Shown here piece by piece: positions 31,303 to 40,168 of a DNA stretch of 40,168 nt (positions are counted from its first letter, which is position 1; each line of letters begins with the position of its first letter). Under the pieces are notes generated by a model. It was not told the origin of the DNA, ran no database searches, and saw only the letters and a list, made by a program, of their open reading frames with translations. This DNA is from Collodictyon triciliatum (taxonomy: Eukaryota; CRuMs). Made by a program: the position numbers and the translations under genes. Location: positions 1-40,168 of the forward strand of contig JBHJMP010000165.1 of the NCBI GenBank assembly GCA_043381765.1, written 5' to 3'.

Positions 31303-32840
31303 CCCATTCCAAGCACTCGACGCGCATGTAGCCGCGTGGTTTTTGGACGGGTGGAAAGAACGCAACGATGTTGTTCCTTCTTTTGTTTCCCTTTGTTTTC
31401 TTTTGTTTTCTCATTTTTTCTTCATTTTCCTCATTTTTTTATCATTTTTTATGCTGATTTGCAGCACCATTCTTTCCATTTACTCCCCACCTCCGTTTCA
31501 TTATTTCCGGGGTCTGCAAAGTGTCGGTACGAGGATATCCAAGTAACTCAGTGTGTATGCGAACACTGGCGGGTACAAACACGTCTTTGGATTTTTTTCT
31601 CTGCAACTCTGACTCCTATTCATTTCTTTTTCCTTTTTTATATATATATTTTATATTTAATTTAATTATTTTTTTCTTTCACGTGCTACGGACAGCTTTG
31701 CAATTTTGATACATCTGCATCCACGTGTCCGCTTTTATGCTCCTACTCACTGCAGTGCCTTAAAAAATAATCAAAAAAGAAACAGAAAGCATCACTTCAA
31801 TCACTTTCTTTTCATTCCTTTGCTCGGCTCCTGCCTCGGCCTAATGATAATGACTCAAGCAGCTCGTATTCTCACACTGCCACTTCCCCAGCCTCCCTTT
31901 TTCCACAACTCTCCATCGCCTCGGGGTTCTTTCTTTTTCTTTTTCTTTTTCTTTTTCTTTTTCTTTTTCTTTTCCTTTTTCTTTTTCTTTTCCTTTTTCT
32001 TTTTCTTTTCCTTTTCCTTTTCTCCTCATAAAACACATTTTCTTTTGTTTTAATCTTGTCACCAAATACAAAAAAAAAAAAAGAGGATAAAAAGAACAAA
32101 ATGAAACTTCGCGACTCCGTTGCGCAGATTGAGTGATTGAAAAGCTGCTTGTGAAAGCGAGCGGATGACAACCCAAACGCGCTGACGAGCAGGTTTTTAG
32201 GGAGGGCGAGAAAAGAAAAACAAGGAAATCTCGTCATGATACCATTTGAAGCATGAATACGCGGTTGCAGGACAAAATGAACACGAACAAAAAGAACTTG
32301 GGATCTGGTGCGGTTTGTGGGTTTCGGCTTCTTTCGTGCTCGTTCTTGAACGAGACACACAGCCAACTCTCTCTCTTTTTTTTCTTTAATTTTTTTCTAC
32401 ATGTAAAAGAATATGGTTTCGCTTTTAATTCATTTTCTACTTTCTATCCATAAATCTTATATAGTCATTGCAGTTGGAAGGCAGAGGAAGCCTCTTTACA
32501 AGAAAACACAATAAAACTTGGAATGATAAAAATGATGGTCATAGACCCAAGCGTAAAGCAAGAAAAGCTGAGCGACCGGTCTTCTTTCTTTTTTCTTCTT
32601 GAAAAAGTAACTGGTGCCCATGGGATTCCCAACAAAGCAGCAGCAACAGCAGAGATCAAATACGGTGGGTGTAAGTCGCGGGCTACACTTGACTTTGGCT
32701 CTGGACTCTTTCTTTCCCAGAGTTTCGTCGGCTTCCTCTTCCCCCTTGCCTCTTGATTTTTCTCTCACTCTCCCATTCCCCTTTTTTTTTCTTCTTAATA
32801 CAAACCGTGTGCTTTTTTTTTATTCGGTTCGAAATAACTG
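31303..32840. other. Spacer downstream of the ESRP-like gene
   Basis: Contains the 3' UTR of the ESRP-like gene and a (CTTTTT)n array at about 31930-32022. The rest is mixed-composition DNA with no frame that I can link to a protein. Frames on both strands at 32460-32768 lack any domain. The orphan gene starting at 32841 must have its promoter here. Confidence 0.6.
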
Positions 32841-34448
32841 ATGCCTTCCTTATATTCGATTGGTTTAAACAAACTCCAACTCGTTACAGAAGCTCGTAAA
32901 AGAGATTCGATGCGATGGATATAGGCAAATATCCTCATATCTATGCCTGCTGATAAACTTGTTTTTTTCTTTCTTTCTTATAGCTGACTACAATCTCTGG
33001 CCAGTAAGATCATAATGATGTTTTATCTCTACAAAATATAGTTTGGATCAGCTCGCTCTGGATCAACGGGAGTTTCTCGAACTTCCATCATTTCGTGAGC
33101 TGTTTGCTTCCCTATATATCGTATCTAAATAAATGAGTATATCTAGTATCTTTATAAGTATCACTATAAACAACGCCTAATGAAATATTAAACCATGTAC
33201 TGGATAGTGGTAAAGGAGCAAAGACGTCCTACTCTCCATCCTCATCTTCAGCACAAAACCATATTCATATCAAAGGGAACCTCCAACGACAAACAAAAAG
33301 CACGAACCACGAAGAAAATTACTTTGCCGACTCGGAAGGCTTGCGAGTAAAGCCGTTCCTGGCCGAAAGCCATCAAACAATCAGCCTCCAAGGAAACCGA
33401 GCACCCGTCCGAGCCGAGCGAGCAACACACAAGCCATTGTCTGTGCCGTCCAGTCAGCCAATTGTTCCGGGCAATAACCACGGACGGCCGATTGCACCCG
33501 AGCGAGTGCGTCCGGGACTTTCGAGCTCATCGCCCATCGTGCCACGCACGATTGAGACAACATCTGCAGGCGGCACAGCAACAGCGCGGTCGTATTCGAT
33601 AACATCTCCATCTGCTGCAGTCATGTCTGCGCAGTCTGCTGCAAATGTGCGGAATCCTTCGCTCCACGGTCGGACGAGTCACTCGATGTCTCCAACGAAC
33701 CGAGCAATCAAGGAGGCTGCAGTGGACGAATTCAGAAGCAAGGTTTGTCATGCATCACGTGCTGATGATTTTTCACCTCCAATCCTTGAAGCGTGTGTGA
33801 TATTATCTTCTTTTTTAAAAACAAACAAACAAACAAACAAACAAACAAACAAACAAACAAACAAACAAACAAACAAACAAACAAACAAACAAACAAACAA
33901 ACAAACAAACAAGAAAAATTTAACGCTTTATTTTGCCATGTTTCTTTTTATTCATATATAATTTATTCTTTATATATATAACTCTGAAGACCATGCAAAG
34001 GCTTGCTGAAAAGAAAGAGCAGGCAAAGGAAGAGCAAAAAGCTTTAAGCAAAATGGCAAAAGCGGTCGATGAAAGGAAGCAAGTAAAACATGATTTACTA
34101 TCTTAACACAATGCGATTTTATTCTTTTACATTTGTTCCCCATTCTTTTTCAAAGAATACATATCCGCCATATATAAATAGGCATGAATTCACTTTGAAA
34201 GCTTCCTAGAGTCTTTATATACACAGTATTCTGTGGGTTTCTGAGTGGTGCGATAGTGGGTCACTCAAGTTACTTAAAAATGCCTTTAGGAAATAGAAGA
34301 TGAGAAACATAGACATTCAAAGGAGGCAATGAGAAGACGCGCAGAAATATACGCGGTGAATGGGCTTATGAGGAAGCTGGAAGAGTCTAAAATGGATGCA
34401 TTTAGTGATAAGATGGAGGGCGGCAAAAGTCCATATGTATATACCTAG
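32841..34448 (+). CDS. Six-exon orphan protein with basic/acidic helical C-terminus
   Basis: Exons 32841-32895, 32984-33003, 33042-33094, 33208-33742, 33990-34082 and 34290-34448. Phases agree throughout: 915 nt from ATG to TAG, 304 residues. Exon 2 is only 20 nt (DYNLWP). The middle is Ser/Pro/Thr-rich and probably disordered. The last 90 residues are a continuous charged helix (QRLAEKKEQAKEEQKALSKM, then KEAMRRRAEIYAVNGLMRKL), probably a coiled coil. I do not recognise a family. The in-phase microexon and the start ATG with a coherent 3' end argue that it is a real gene. Its 3' end converges with the Ala/Thr-rich gene. Confidence 0.75.
33822..33912 (+). repeat. (AAAC)n microsatellite
   Basis: About 23 perfect AAAC tetramers in the intron after exon 4 of the orphan gene. 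Confidence 0.93.
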
Positions 34449-34901
34449 CCAACAAAGGATTTATATGTTTGATGTATTTTATGGCCTTCACATGCACCGA
34501 TAATTATGCCTTATGAATGTTGTTCAAATAAACCAATCGGTACGGATTTGAATCACTGCTCATATTTCACAAACACACTTACGAAAATAGCATGGATTTT
34601 GTTTATTATGATACGCTCGTAAATGAATGGGCAGAATTCCAAAAAGCACACCACCAGAATATGATGCGTCGATGCAGGACAATACGAGACATGGTTTTTG
34701 TCATGTAAAAAAAAAAAAAAAGAGGGTACCAAACCATCATCGTATCTGAATGAAAAAAAATTCGAGACAGACAACAGGATGAGTGGTTACACCCCCAATC
34801 CACACAGCACACCAGACACACAGTAACAATAAAATGCGTAATTCCGTATGCGTGGGTGATACACACATAAATATATATATCTATGTTACTTGGAATGTGC
34901 A
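34449..34901. other. Convergent 3' spacer
   Basis: AT-rich DNA between the stop codons of the orphan gene (plus) and the Ala/Thr-rich gene (minus). No coding signal is seen. Confidence 0.7.
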
Positions 34902-35690
34902 TCACGAGTTGGGCGGCAACAGCTGATGAACATTCCTGCGCGGTATGCGTGGGCCAAAGCCATCGCCCTGCTGGGTGGACGAACTGGAGCCGGGTCGGAA
35001 GGCAGATGCGGCGGAAGATACGGTACTTTCAGATACGGTACCATGCACAGCCGCCGCCACCTGCAACTCCTGCGGCAGAGGCGGAGGCAGAAACCGGGTG
35101 GAAAAGTCGCCCGTGTGGGACGCCTGCGATGCAGAGAAAAGCGCGCGGAGAAGTTGCTCGCTGTGGTCGAGAGTGGCTGTTGTGGCTGTGGCTGTGGCTG
35201 GGGGGACTGTTGTGGCTGCTGTGGCTGTTGTCGGTATCTGCTGGTAGGGTGTTGTGGCAGGCTGGGTTGGGACGAACGAAGATGCCATGGCAGGTGACGT
35301 CATCTGCGGATGGTGGGACGCTGTTGTGGCTGCTGTGGCAGGTGACGTCATCTGCGGGGTTTGTGGCGGGGCGGCGATGTGGCTGCGGAGCGCGTGCAGC
35401 TCCTCCGTGAGGTGGTCGAGGGAGGCGAGCAGGTCGAAGAGGAAGTGGGCGGCGGGGAGGTCGGTGCAGGCCGGCGCGAGGGCGGCGAACCAGATCTGCT
35501 GGAAGGCCTGTGTGGCTGTGGCTGTGGCTGTGGCTGTGGCTGTGGCAGGACTTGTGGCTGTGGCTGTGGCGAGGATGTGGCGGGACAGATGGTGTGCCTG
35601 GGCGGCGTCGATGGGCGTGCCGAGGCATTGGCAGAGCAGCCGCAGATGGCGTGCCGAGTAGAGGGGAAACCCGCTCCAGGATGGCTCCAT
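34902..35690 (-). CDS. GC-rich Ala/Thr-rich protein of unknown function
   Basis: 262-codon frame from ATG at 35690 to TGA, much richer in GC than its neighbours. Helical, hydrophobically patterned segments (HLRLLCQCLGTPIDAAQAHH, AFQQIWFAALAPACTDLPAA, HFLFDLLASLDHLTEELHAL) flank an Ala-Thr run encoded by a TGTGGC hexamer repeat (about 35511-35575 on the plus strand). A second run (ATAATTVPPATATATTATLD) lies near 35170-35235. The C-terminal half also has MTSPA repeats. Two other minus-strand frames overlap it but read as His/Ser or Arg/Pro low complexity, so I prefer this one. It may have upstream exons. I recognise no family. Confidence 0.5.
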   Translation of the reverse strand: MEPSWSGFPLYSARHLRLLCQCLGTPIDAAQAHHLSRHILATATATSPATATATATATATQAFQQIWFAALAPACTDLPAAHFLFDLLASLDHLTEELHALRSHIAAPPQTPQMTSPATAATTASHHPQMTSPAMASSFVPTQPATTPYQQIPTTATAATTVPPATATATTATLDHSEQLLRALFSASQASHTGDFSTRFLPPPLPQELQVAAAVHGTVSESTVSSAASAFRPGSSSSTQQGDGFGPRIPRRNVHQLLPPNS

Positions 35691-36733
35691 GGCTTGTGCG
35701 GCCCGCAGCTTCCTGCTCTGTAATCCCGTAAGAAGAGGGTTCCAACCAAACCATCAAACCATCAAACCATCAAACCATCAAACCATCAAACCATCAAACC
35801 ATCAAATCATCAAATCATCAAACCATCAAATCATCATATCATCAAATCATCGAATCATCACATCATCAAACCATCAAATCATCAAATCATCAAATCACCG
35901 AATCGATCGAATCAGAATGAATCGAAATGCAGAGCAAAGCATGCCGCGCCATTCTGTATCGCGTGATGGGATTTTGATGGCGCGGTGTCTGATTCGGCTT
36001 CATCCGGCTGCGCTTCTGGTGCGCAAAGCTGCGTTGTCATCGCGCTTGGGCGACCGATGGCCTTTCCTCTCGTGGCACCGAAGCGCGATGGCCTCCTTCG
36101 CTTTTCTTTGGTTTGCTTGTTCTTGCGCTTTTCTCTTCCTTGTCTCTCGGCTGCAGGCCATCCGCAGAAAAACCGCAGAATTCTCGACCCTACATTTTGC
36201 TAAATAAATTCAAGTCTTTACGGGCTAATGTATCATATAGTTCGACGAATAGATATATAATATGGCCGGTTCGCTGCGGAGACCTATTTACTATAAAAGG
36301 ATATGAGATTATCTTTTCTGGAATAATCAGATTATTTGTGCTCCAATTGGAAGATTTTTCGAAAGTTCTTCCTCATTGGCTTTTCTCCACGCATAAACAT
36401 TGGAAAATCATCAGTTTACACGTCATCATTCGTCCATCCGGAACTTGTTTGGAAAATTCTTGATTATCTTATAATTATAGAAAAAATTCTGCACTCAGTC
36501 TCCATCCTATTCTGGATTTGTCCTGCATCCAAAAGAAGCAGAGAATACCGAAGGGTGTAACTACAAACCCACCTTCATCTACACAAAATCGCAAAGGTCA
36601 AAGTAAAAAAAACACACAACCACAAAAGAAGCTTTGAAATAAATCAATTTCTATAGAAGCACCTGTATATTTTCATCACTCGATTCTATCATGTTTATCT
36701 TTTCCTTTATTTTTTAATTTCTTTTGATATTCA
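35691..36733. other. Upstream region of the Ala/Thr-rich gene, with an octamer satellite
   Basis: Starts with an (AAACCATC)n array at about 35745-35895. A GC-richer stretch (35930-36190) with an open frame but no recognisable domain follows, then AT-rich DNA to the stop of the LRR-kinase. No gene is supported. Confidence 0.6.
35745..35895 (+). repeat. (AAACCATC)n minisatellite
   Basis: Eight-base unit AAACCATC, with about half the later units changed to AAATCATC or ATATCATC. It lies just upstream of the Ala/Thr-rich gene. Confidence 0.9.
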
Positions 36734-38850
36734 TCATTGGTGGAGATGAATACCCAGCTGTGAGTCCAAAGTGGATATTTTCTCCATATTTTCTTCAATC
36801 TGGGAGTCCATCAGGCTAGGAAGGTGCGTTTTCAGTTCTTCTTTTCTGATTCTTAAAAACTCTGAGCCAGTGTGCTTCTTTTCTTTGCACAGGTTAATTA
36901 GATGCTCATTGAAGTTTTTCATGGTGATGTGGTCAATCAACTCGGCATGGTTCATATCTCTGACACTCTTATGTTTCATATTTGATGATTTGGATTTTAC
37001 AGAAGATGCAGCACTCCGCACGAGCTCTGGGCGCTGTGTGTCCGTAATAATCTCTTCCAACTTTTTCTCTACTCGATCCGCTGTAATGCGTTTTTCATAA
37101 TCATGCTCTAGACACTCCTCCAGCAAATGAGCAAGATTTGCGGGGCATAGCGGTGGTTTTTCCAGGGGGCACCTTGCAAAATGGCCATGAGCCACCTGCC
37201 TTGAGTCCTTTCCTTCATTAGGACGCTTTCCTGTCAACATCGACCAGAGAACGAGGCCAAAAGCATACACATCAGATACAGAACCCAAACTCTTACCGAA
37301 AGAGAAAATCTCAGGAGCAGCCCATTGGTGAGAGACAATGAAGTCAGTAACTGAGTTGACAGATTCTCCATACTTGGCTGCTCCAAAATCAGATAGCTTG
37401 GCAACTCCATTCACTACCAGTATGTTGTCGGTTTTGATATCTCTGTGTTGAACTTTATTCATATTCAAGTAATTTAACCCTTTCGTGATGTCGTATGCAA
37501 ATTTCGTGGATGTGTGCAAAGGAAGGGGTCCGTTTTGTTTTTTAATAATGTGATCGAGAGAGCCCTCATTTGCATACTCCAAGATTAAAATGAGGTCATC
37601 TCCTTTCATTCCAAATGTAAACAATTTGATGACATTCTCATGGTTTAGTGATAACAACATGCTACCCTCTTTTGAAAGCTCCTCCAAATCCTTGGAATAA
37701 ATTATAGCTGCTGATTTTCTCACTTTGACAGCAAAAGTTTTCCCTGTCAAGTTTACCTTGTAGACGATACCGAATCCTCCCTTTCCTAGAAGATTATCGG
37801 CAATTTCAAATGGAATCCTTATTATATCAGCATAATCCGTCGTTGACAAGTCGCAGCCGATTCTCAAAGACTGCATCGTTAATCACACCGGAATTTAGGA
37901 AGGAAAATGTGTGGTAATATTACAGTTGATGCTAAGTATAAAATAAAACATGTATGGATTATGGGAATTTGAGATATTTTTAGTTTCGATATTACCGAGG
38001 CAGTTTTAGCAGCTCCTAAAGGCGGAGGAATAACCAGAGAGCTTGCTTCAACAGTGGCAACAGGTGTCTGCTTGAGCTCCTTTACCTGTATTCTTTGCTC
38101 ATTACGGATCTCAAGGACGCACAAAGACGTCATGGAAGTAATCCAGGCTGGGTGTTCGGAGACCTGAATAGTGGAATTATAATGGTTTGTTTTGTTTTGT
38201 TTTGTTTTGTTTTGTTTTGTTTTGTTTTGTTTTGTTTTGTTTTGTTTTGTTTTGTTTTGTTTTGTTTTGTTTTGTTTTGTTTTGCAATTGGTAAATAAGA
38301 AATCAAAGGATCAAAACTACATGCAGGCTTTCAATGCGTTAATTCAATATCTGTTCAGTTCGTTGTAATATATAGCATAAGCTTCACTTTTAATAAACAA
38401 TATTGAAGACGCGTGACATACGGCAGGGTTTTTGCTGATGTTCAGGAGGAAGAGAGAAGTCAAGAACGAAACTTGAGTAGGGAATTCTACGAGCATGTTA
38501 TGCGACAGATTCAGCTCTTTTAGCCTTCCAAGCTGGGAAATCGAGTCTGGCAGGCAAGAGAGCTCATTGTGGCAAACATCTAACGTAGCCAGGTTTGACA
38601 AAACAGCAATATCTGCAGCAATCACAGAAAGGCGAGTCTTTTGCAACGTAAGCTTGAGTAAGGAGGTTAACAAAAAGACTCCGCGTGGGATGTTATACAA
38701 CGTTCTCATGCGAATGGTAAGACTGGTGCATTGATAAAAGGACGCTGTGACTGGATACTTGACTGCACCCAAGGATTGCAGCTCGGACAGCAAAGCTGAG
38801 GCTGACTCCTCGTTTGCACTTTGGGACATTCGGAGGCCCTGGCCATACAT
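36734..38850 (-). CDS. Soluble leucine-rich-repeat protein kinase (TKL-like)
   Basis: Exons 38850-38422, 38163-37996 and 37870-36734, all phase 0, giving 577 residues. Residues 45-145 form about four LRRs (SNLATLDVCHNELSCLPDSI, GRLKELNLSHNMLVEFP). No membrane segment is seen. The kinase domain (about 220-480) has all key elements: GKGGFG at 228-233, Lys248 in FAVK, helix-C Glu267, HRDIKTDN from 341, DFG from 360, APEIF, and SDVYAFGLVLWSMLTGKRP. The HRDIKTDN loop and the latter motif fit tyrosine-kinase-like Ser/Thr kinases. A C-terminal helical region (about 500-577; HAELIDHITMKNFNEHLINL) may be a SAM-like interaction domain, which is inference. It should be catalytically active; its pathway is unknown. 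A (TTTTG)n satellite sits in its first intron. Confidence 0.9.
38184..38284 (+). repeat. (TTTTG)n microsatellite
   Basis: Twenty perfect pentamers in the first intron of the LRR-kinase gene. Confidence 0.95.
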
Positions 38851-39583
38851 AATGATATCATAATGTTTAGTTAGTTATGTGTGCTTGGGGTTCTTACTTA
38901 TTTCTATTTTTATCTTATTTTGATTGACTCTAGAGCGCCAACTAGAACTTGGGAGTTGCGTACTGAAAGGCTGGGTGATTTGTTTGGCCTATGTGCAAAA
39001 TATTATTTGGATGTGGGGCTTTTCTTTCAGGGTTGTGTGATTCTGTATAATTCGGAGTTTGGCGCAAATGTCAATCGATTCCCGGCGGGGTACAAAAGTG
39101 GAAATTAAGATATAATGTGTATTTCTCCAGACAACCAACCGGCTCCACCCTTTTCCAGATAAGTTGCACTAAAAGGGTATAATTTCATATATGGTATGAT
39201 TAGTCATGGCAGATTTCATTTCGCCAGAACGCGCTGTTTGCGATAAGCTGAGGTTTTTGCCTGTGCAGCGCTTCTCTTTATTCATTTTTTTCGTCTCCAA
39301 GTAACACGCACACACTCGCATAAACACATAAAAGGAGGAAAGCTTGCAAATAATATCATCAGGAGTGGAGCTTATTAGAAAAAGGGACGATCTTTTAAGG
39401 CGAATGCCTGTCTTTTATCCGCCTTCTCGCGGCAGTCTATTGTGCCCAAGCATCACAGCCCCAAGGGCAATAGTACTTTACCCACAAGAAAGAGCTTCTT
39501 GCCGAACTAAGCAGATGTGTTTATACTTAGCCGCGCTGCTTTGCCAAGAGTTGCAGTTCTCTACTGAGCGATTTTCATGTAGG
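38851..39583. other. Divergent promoter region between the LRR-kinase and RING genes
   Basis: The two genes read away from each other. The open frame at 38881-39108 shows no domain. No specific promoter element is recognisable. Confidence 0.6.
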
Positions 39584-39704
39584 ATGGGCGATCCAAATGA
39601 GTCTGTGGTGTGTACAATCTGCCTGGAGACTGTGGACGGGCTTTCTCGTCCCACCGCAACACTCACTTGCAAACATACATATCATTTGGACTGCATCGGC
39701 TCAG
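39584..39704 (+). CDS. 5' exon of a RING-H2 zinc-finger protein
   Basis: ATG at 39584 opens a frame with CTICLETVDGLSRPTATL followed by CKHTYHLDC, i.e. Cys-x2-Cys, then Cys-x-His-x2-His-x2-Cys, the first six ligands of a RING-H2 domain. A GT donor follows at 39705. The last Cys pair must be in a later exon that I could not place before the window ends. RING-H2 proteins are usually E3 ubiquitin ligases. An upstream in-frame extension to 39344 exists but has no domain. Confidence 0.7.
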
Positions 39705-40168
39705 GTGATTTATATATATATGTATCGATTGAGATATCTAATGCATCTTTATGTTTTACTTTTACTTTATTGGGCACCCTTATTTTAAACTGTGCATTTT
39801 TATTTCTGTTTGTGAAGCTCTCGTGTTTCTGTTTTCCTATTCAACCCACTTTGCGTTTTCTCTGATTTTGGATACTTGTCAGAGAACTTGCCCATTTTAA
39901 TACTCCCATGACTTTAAACACTTTATCTATTGGCCATATTTACATTTATCATGTGTCTTTGTGTAAGTAAACAATTTTCTTCTCTTCTCTTCTTTTCTCT
40001 TCTTTTCTCTTCTCTTCTCTTCTCTTCTTCTTCTCTTCTTCTTCTCTTCTTCTTCTCTTCTTCTTCTCTTCTTCTTCTCTTCTCTTCTCTTCTCTTCTCT
40101 TCTCTTCTCTTCTCTTCTCTTCTCTTCTCTTCTCTTCTCTTCTCTTCTCTTCTCTTCTCTTCTCTTCT
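39705..40168. other. Intronic DNA of the RING gene ending in a (TTCTC)n satellite
   Basis: T-rich DNA follows the donor. From about 39977 to the window end there is a TCTTC/TTCTC pentamer array with a stretch of TTCTTCTTC interruptions. The rest of the gene is out of view. Confidence 0.7.

Noticed and set aside
35029-35757. Overlapping minus-strand frame with Ser-His runs
   Set aside because: Shadow of the Ala/Thr-rich frame over the TGTGGC repeat; it lacks the patterned hydrophobic helices of the chosen frame.
35745-35895. CRISPR-like array
   Set aside because: Units are 8 bp and directly contiguous with no unique spacers; this is a minisatellite in a eukaryotic genome.

Overview
The window is nuclear DNA of a eukaryote. 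It has a eukaryotic tRNA-Gly with no encoded CCA, genes cut by many GT-AG introns, and exons that join in frame only after splicing. Introns and spacers are AT-rich and full of microsatellites, and there are three runs of N. The gene content (a PHO80-type cyclin, a soluble LRR plus TKL-like kinase, and distant but collinear relatives of animal RELCH and ESRP) suggests an intron-dense protist. I cannot assign a lineage from the sequence alone.

Layout. 1-704 (+): tail of a gene that may be a SET-domain protein. 1273-1343 (+): tRNA-Gly(GCC). 1608-2483 (-): PHO80-like cyclin. 3173-9578 (+): about 18-exon EF-hand/coiled-coil protein with a proline-rich C-terminus. 9973-18855 (-): RELCH homologue (LisH, coiled coil, HEAT), 29 exons resolved here plus at least one in an assembly gap. 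19827-21823 (-): NHL-propeller protein. 21824-26500: a 4.7 kb stretch with no firm gene that probably holds the 5' end of the next gene. 26501-31302 (+): 12 exons of an ESRP/Fusilli-type splicing regulator with a DnaQ-like N-terminal domain and four quasi-RRMs. 32841-34448 (+): six-exon orphan protein. 34902-35690 (-): GC-rich Ala/Thr-rich orphan. 36734-38850 (-): LRR-kinase. 39584 to about 39704 (+): start of a RING-H2 protein, followed by a CTTCT satellite to the window end.

How the genes relate. There is no operon-like logic. The EF-hand/coiled-coil gene and the RELCH gene converge on a poly-T tract. RELCH in animals is a RAB11 effector and some RAB11 effectors have EF hands plus coiled coils, but any link here is speculation. 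The ESRP-like protein would act on pre-mRNA splicing, a plausible need in so intron-rich a genome.

Most notable observations: (1) a family of very short insertions sharing CTTTGAATCGAATAAAGG followed by A-runs, two of them bounded by perfect 15- and 16-bp direct repeats, which look like 5'-truncated retroposon ends; all three copies lie in introns in sense orientation. (2) The full ESRP architecture, with a fourth RRM and a long histidine-rich linker. (3) A nearly complete RELCH gene whose exon phases all agree.
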